Positions 6,512 through 7,981 of a stretch of 7,981 nucleotides of DNA are shown one piece after another (the first letter of the stretch is position 1; each line of letters opens with the position of its first letter). A program made the translations under genes and the position numbers. The stretch is from a bacterium. GTDB lineage: Bacteria; Desulfobacterota; DSWW01. The notes beneath the pieces are model-generated. The model searched no databases. It saw only the letters and a program-made list of their open reading frames with translations, and was not told the origin of the DNA. The DNA is taken from contig JAUWSZ010000078.1 in the NCBI GenBank assembly GCA_030609865.1, positions 1 through 7,981 of the forward strand, read 5' to 3'.

Positions 6512-7237
6512 ATGTCGAGCAAGACAGCTGCGGAGCTTCTGGCCGAAATCTGCCCAACGATCAGCGTGGGCATGCTGACTGCAGACCTGCTTTCCCTCGG
6601 CTCCGAGCTTGCCATCCTGGAACAAACCGACGTCGAGCTCCTCCACGTGGACGTGATGGACGGGTGCTTCTGCCCGATGATGACCGTCGGCCCTCCCCTG
6701 ATCAAGGCCATGAAGACCTCCCTCCTGAAGGACGTGCACCTGATGATCCAGGACCCCCTCGAAAAAATCGAGGACTACGTGGCTGCGGGCGCAGACATGA
6801 TCACCATCCACGCCGAATCCTGCGTGCACATCCACCGGGTCCTCCAGCACATGGCGAGCCTCGAGAACGTCAATGATCCGGCGAGGGGCCTGCTCAAGGG
6901 CGTGGCCCTGAACCCGGGCACGCCTCTCGAGGTCCTCGATCCCCTACTCGAGGACCTGGACATGGTCTTCCTCCTGGCCATCAACCCCGGCTGGAAGGGG
7001 CAGAAGTTTCAGCCATCCATCCCGCGACGCATCGAAAAGCTCAGAGAGATGACGGCAGGTGCGCAGAAGAAGATCTTCGTCGGCCTCGACGGCGGGATCA
7101 CACGCAACAACATCGCCGAAGTGGCCAGGCTTGGTGTGGACATCGTCGTTACGGGGAGCGCGGTATTCGACGGCAAGGCACCCGTGGAGAATGCCAAGTT
7201 CATGCTCGACACCCTGCGGAAAAATTCGCCTTCCTAG
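6512..7237 (+). CDS. ribulose-phosphate 3-epimerase family protein, LsrE-like
   Basis: This is a 241-residue TIM-barrel epimerase, probably metal-dependent, inverting a hydroxyl-bearing carbon of a ketose phosphate. The four metal/catalytic ligands of ribulose-phosphate 3-epimerase are all present: H45 and D47 in HVDVMDG, H76 in DVHLM and D193 in LDGGI. NPGWKGQKF (158-166) and VTGSAVF (213-219) are the phosphate-side motifs. The N-terminal extension before ISVGM, together with CFCP and TVGP (52-60), resembles my recollection of LsrE from the Salmonella lsr operon more than housekeeping Rpe. The neighbouring LsrF-like gene supports this. The stop of that gene is four bases upstream and the only GAGG (6507-6510) is too close to the ATG, so translation probably depends on coupling. 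It may act on the LsrF substrate precursor. A pentose-phosphate Rpe remains possible. Confidence 0.88.
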   Translation: MSSKTAAELLAEICPTISVGMLTADLLSLGSELAILEQTDVELLHVDVMDGCFCPMMTVGPPLIKAMKTSLLKDVHLMIQDPLEKIEDYVAAGADMITIHAESCVHIHRVLQHMASLENVNDPARGLLKGVALNPGTPLEVLDPLLEDLDMVFLLAINPGWKGQKFQPSIPRRIEKLREMTAGAQKKIFVGLDGGITRNNIAEVARLGVDIVVTGSAVFDGKAPVENAKFMLDTLRKNSPS

Positions 7238-7248
7238 GGAGACACTCT

Positions 7249-7981
7249 ATGCGAGTAGCCATGTGGTACAACAACAGGGACGTGCGTGTGGAGGAGATGC
7301 CGGTCCCGAAGATCGGCCCCGGAGAGCTCCTTCTCCGCATCGAGGCCAGCGGGCTATGCGGCAGCGACGGCATGGAGTGGTATCGGCTTCACAAGGCCCC
7401 CCTGGTCCTGGGTCACGAAGTGGCAGGAGAAGTGGTCGAGGTCGGAAAAGACGTACAGACCTTTCAGGTGAGCGACCGGGTGTCCGTTGCCCACCACGTT
7501 CCCTGCAACACATGCCACTATTGCCTGAACGGCCACCACAGCGCGTGCAAGACCCTGCAATCAACAAATTTTGACCCCGGCGGCTTCTGTGAGTTCGTTC
7601 GGGTCCCGTCGATCAACGTGGACCGGGGCGTGTTCAAGTTCGGCGAGGAGGTTTCCTACGAAGATGCGACCTTCGTCGAGCCCCTGGGTTGCGTGATTCG
7701 GGGGCAGAGGATCGCGAGGCTGCGTCCGGGGAACACCGTGTTCGTCGTCGGATGCGGCATCTCGGGCCAGCTCCACGTCCAGGCGGCCCGGACGATGGGT
7801 GCGGGCCGGATCATCGCGATGGACACGATTCCTTTCCGCCTGGAGATGGCCAAGAGATTCGGCGCCGATACCGTCATCCCAACGGACCGGGACGTTCCGG
7901 AACAGCTGCGGGAGCTGAACGACGGCATGCTCGCGGACCTGGTGATCATCTGCCGCGCCAAATGGATCCCCCAGGCCCTCC
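7249..7981 (+). CDS. zinc-dependent medium-chain alcohol/polyol dehydrogenase, 3' truncated by window edge
   Basis: The first 244 residues of a medium-chain dehydrogenase/reductase are visible; the family is usually about 340-350 long. Catalytic-zinc residues are C37 (in CGSD) and H56-E57 (in GHE), with E144 in EPLGC as in sorbitol and threonine dehydrogenases. The structural-zinc lobe has C86, C89, C92 and C100. The nucleotide-binding fold starts at VVGCGISG (166-173), and D192 at the end of the second strand indicates NAD rather than NADP. The substrate is likely a secondary alcohol of a polyol or sugar-like compound. AGGGAGA (7236-7242) overlaps the previous stop and gives a good ribosome site six bases before the ATG, so the gene belongs to the same operon. 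It could make the ketone needed by the LsrF-like thiolase, which is inference from position. Confidence 0.92.
   Translation, partial: MRVAMWYNNRDVRVEEMPVPKIGPGELLLRIEASGLCGSDGMEWYRLHKAPLVLGHEVAGEVVEVGKDVQTFQVSDRVSVAHHVPCNTCHYCLNGHHSACKTLQSTNFDPGGFCEFVRVPSINVDRGVFKFGEEVSYEDATFVEPLGCVIRGQRIARLRPGNTVFVVGCGISGQLHVQAARTMGAGRIIAMDTIPFRLEMAKRFGADTVIPTDRDVPEQLRELNDGMLADLVIICRAKWIPQAL

Overview
The window is a dense, one-directional block of seven protein-coding genes on the + strand. The first and last are cut by the window edges. Base composition is GC-rich (about 60% by eye), apart from a sharp AT-rich island at about 1605-1690. The mix of an AMP-forming acyl-CoA ligase, two acyl-CoA dehydrogenases and a radical SAM enzyme, plus a G-rich heptamer repeat between genes, suggests an anaerobic bacterium. 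A sulfate-reducing or syntrophic Desulfobacterota (former Deltaproteobacteria) would fit. This is inference from gene content; no rRNA or tRNA is present to confirm it. I see no mobile elements, CRISPR arrays or RNA genes.

Layout. 1-1469 is the 3' part of an acyl-CoA synthetase gene that ends in an unusual four-cysteine tail. 1470-1751 is intergenic: a weak terminator-like hairpin, then the AT-rich island with a good sigma70-type promoter and a perfect 7+3+7 inverted repeat just downstream of its -10 element, where an operator would sit. 1752-2930 is an acyl-CoA dehydrogenase of the isovaleryl-CoA/long-chain active-site type. 2931-3064 holds a 63-bp array of G-rich heptamers with G-quadruplex potential. 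3065-4348 is a radical SAM protein with non-standard cysteine spacing. 4366-5529 is a second acyl-CoA dehydrogenase, of the short/medium-chain active-site type. 5593-6507 is a clear LsrF homologue (thiolase of the class I aldolase fold). 6512-7237 is a ribulose-phosphate 3-epimerase-family protein resembling LsrE. 7249-7981 is the 5' part of a zinc-dependent medium-chain dehydrogenase. From 4366 onward the gaps are 63, 4 and 11 bases, so these genes are very probably one transcript. The unit may begin at the 1617-1644 promoter.

How the genes could work together. In enteric bacteria LsrF splits the phosphorylated diketone derived from autoinducer-2 into dihydroxyacetone phosphate and acetyl-CoA. 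Here LsrF- and LsrE-like proteins sit with fatty-acyl-CoA enzymes, a polyol-type dehydrogenase and a radical SAM enzyme, and no lsr transporter, kinase (LsrK), isomerase (LsrG) or regulator (LsrR) is in view. My inference is a catabolic route in which a sugar-phosphate-like compound carrying an acyl or alkyl part is epimerised and oxidised. LsrF would then cleave it thiolytically to a triose phosphate and an acyl-CoA, which the two dehydrogenases oxidise. The substrate is unknown, and I do not recognise this combination as a described pathway.
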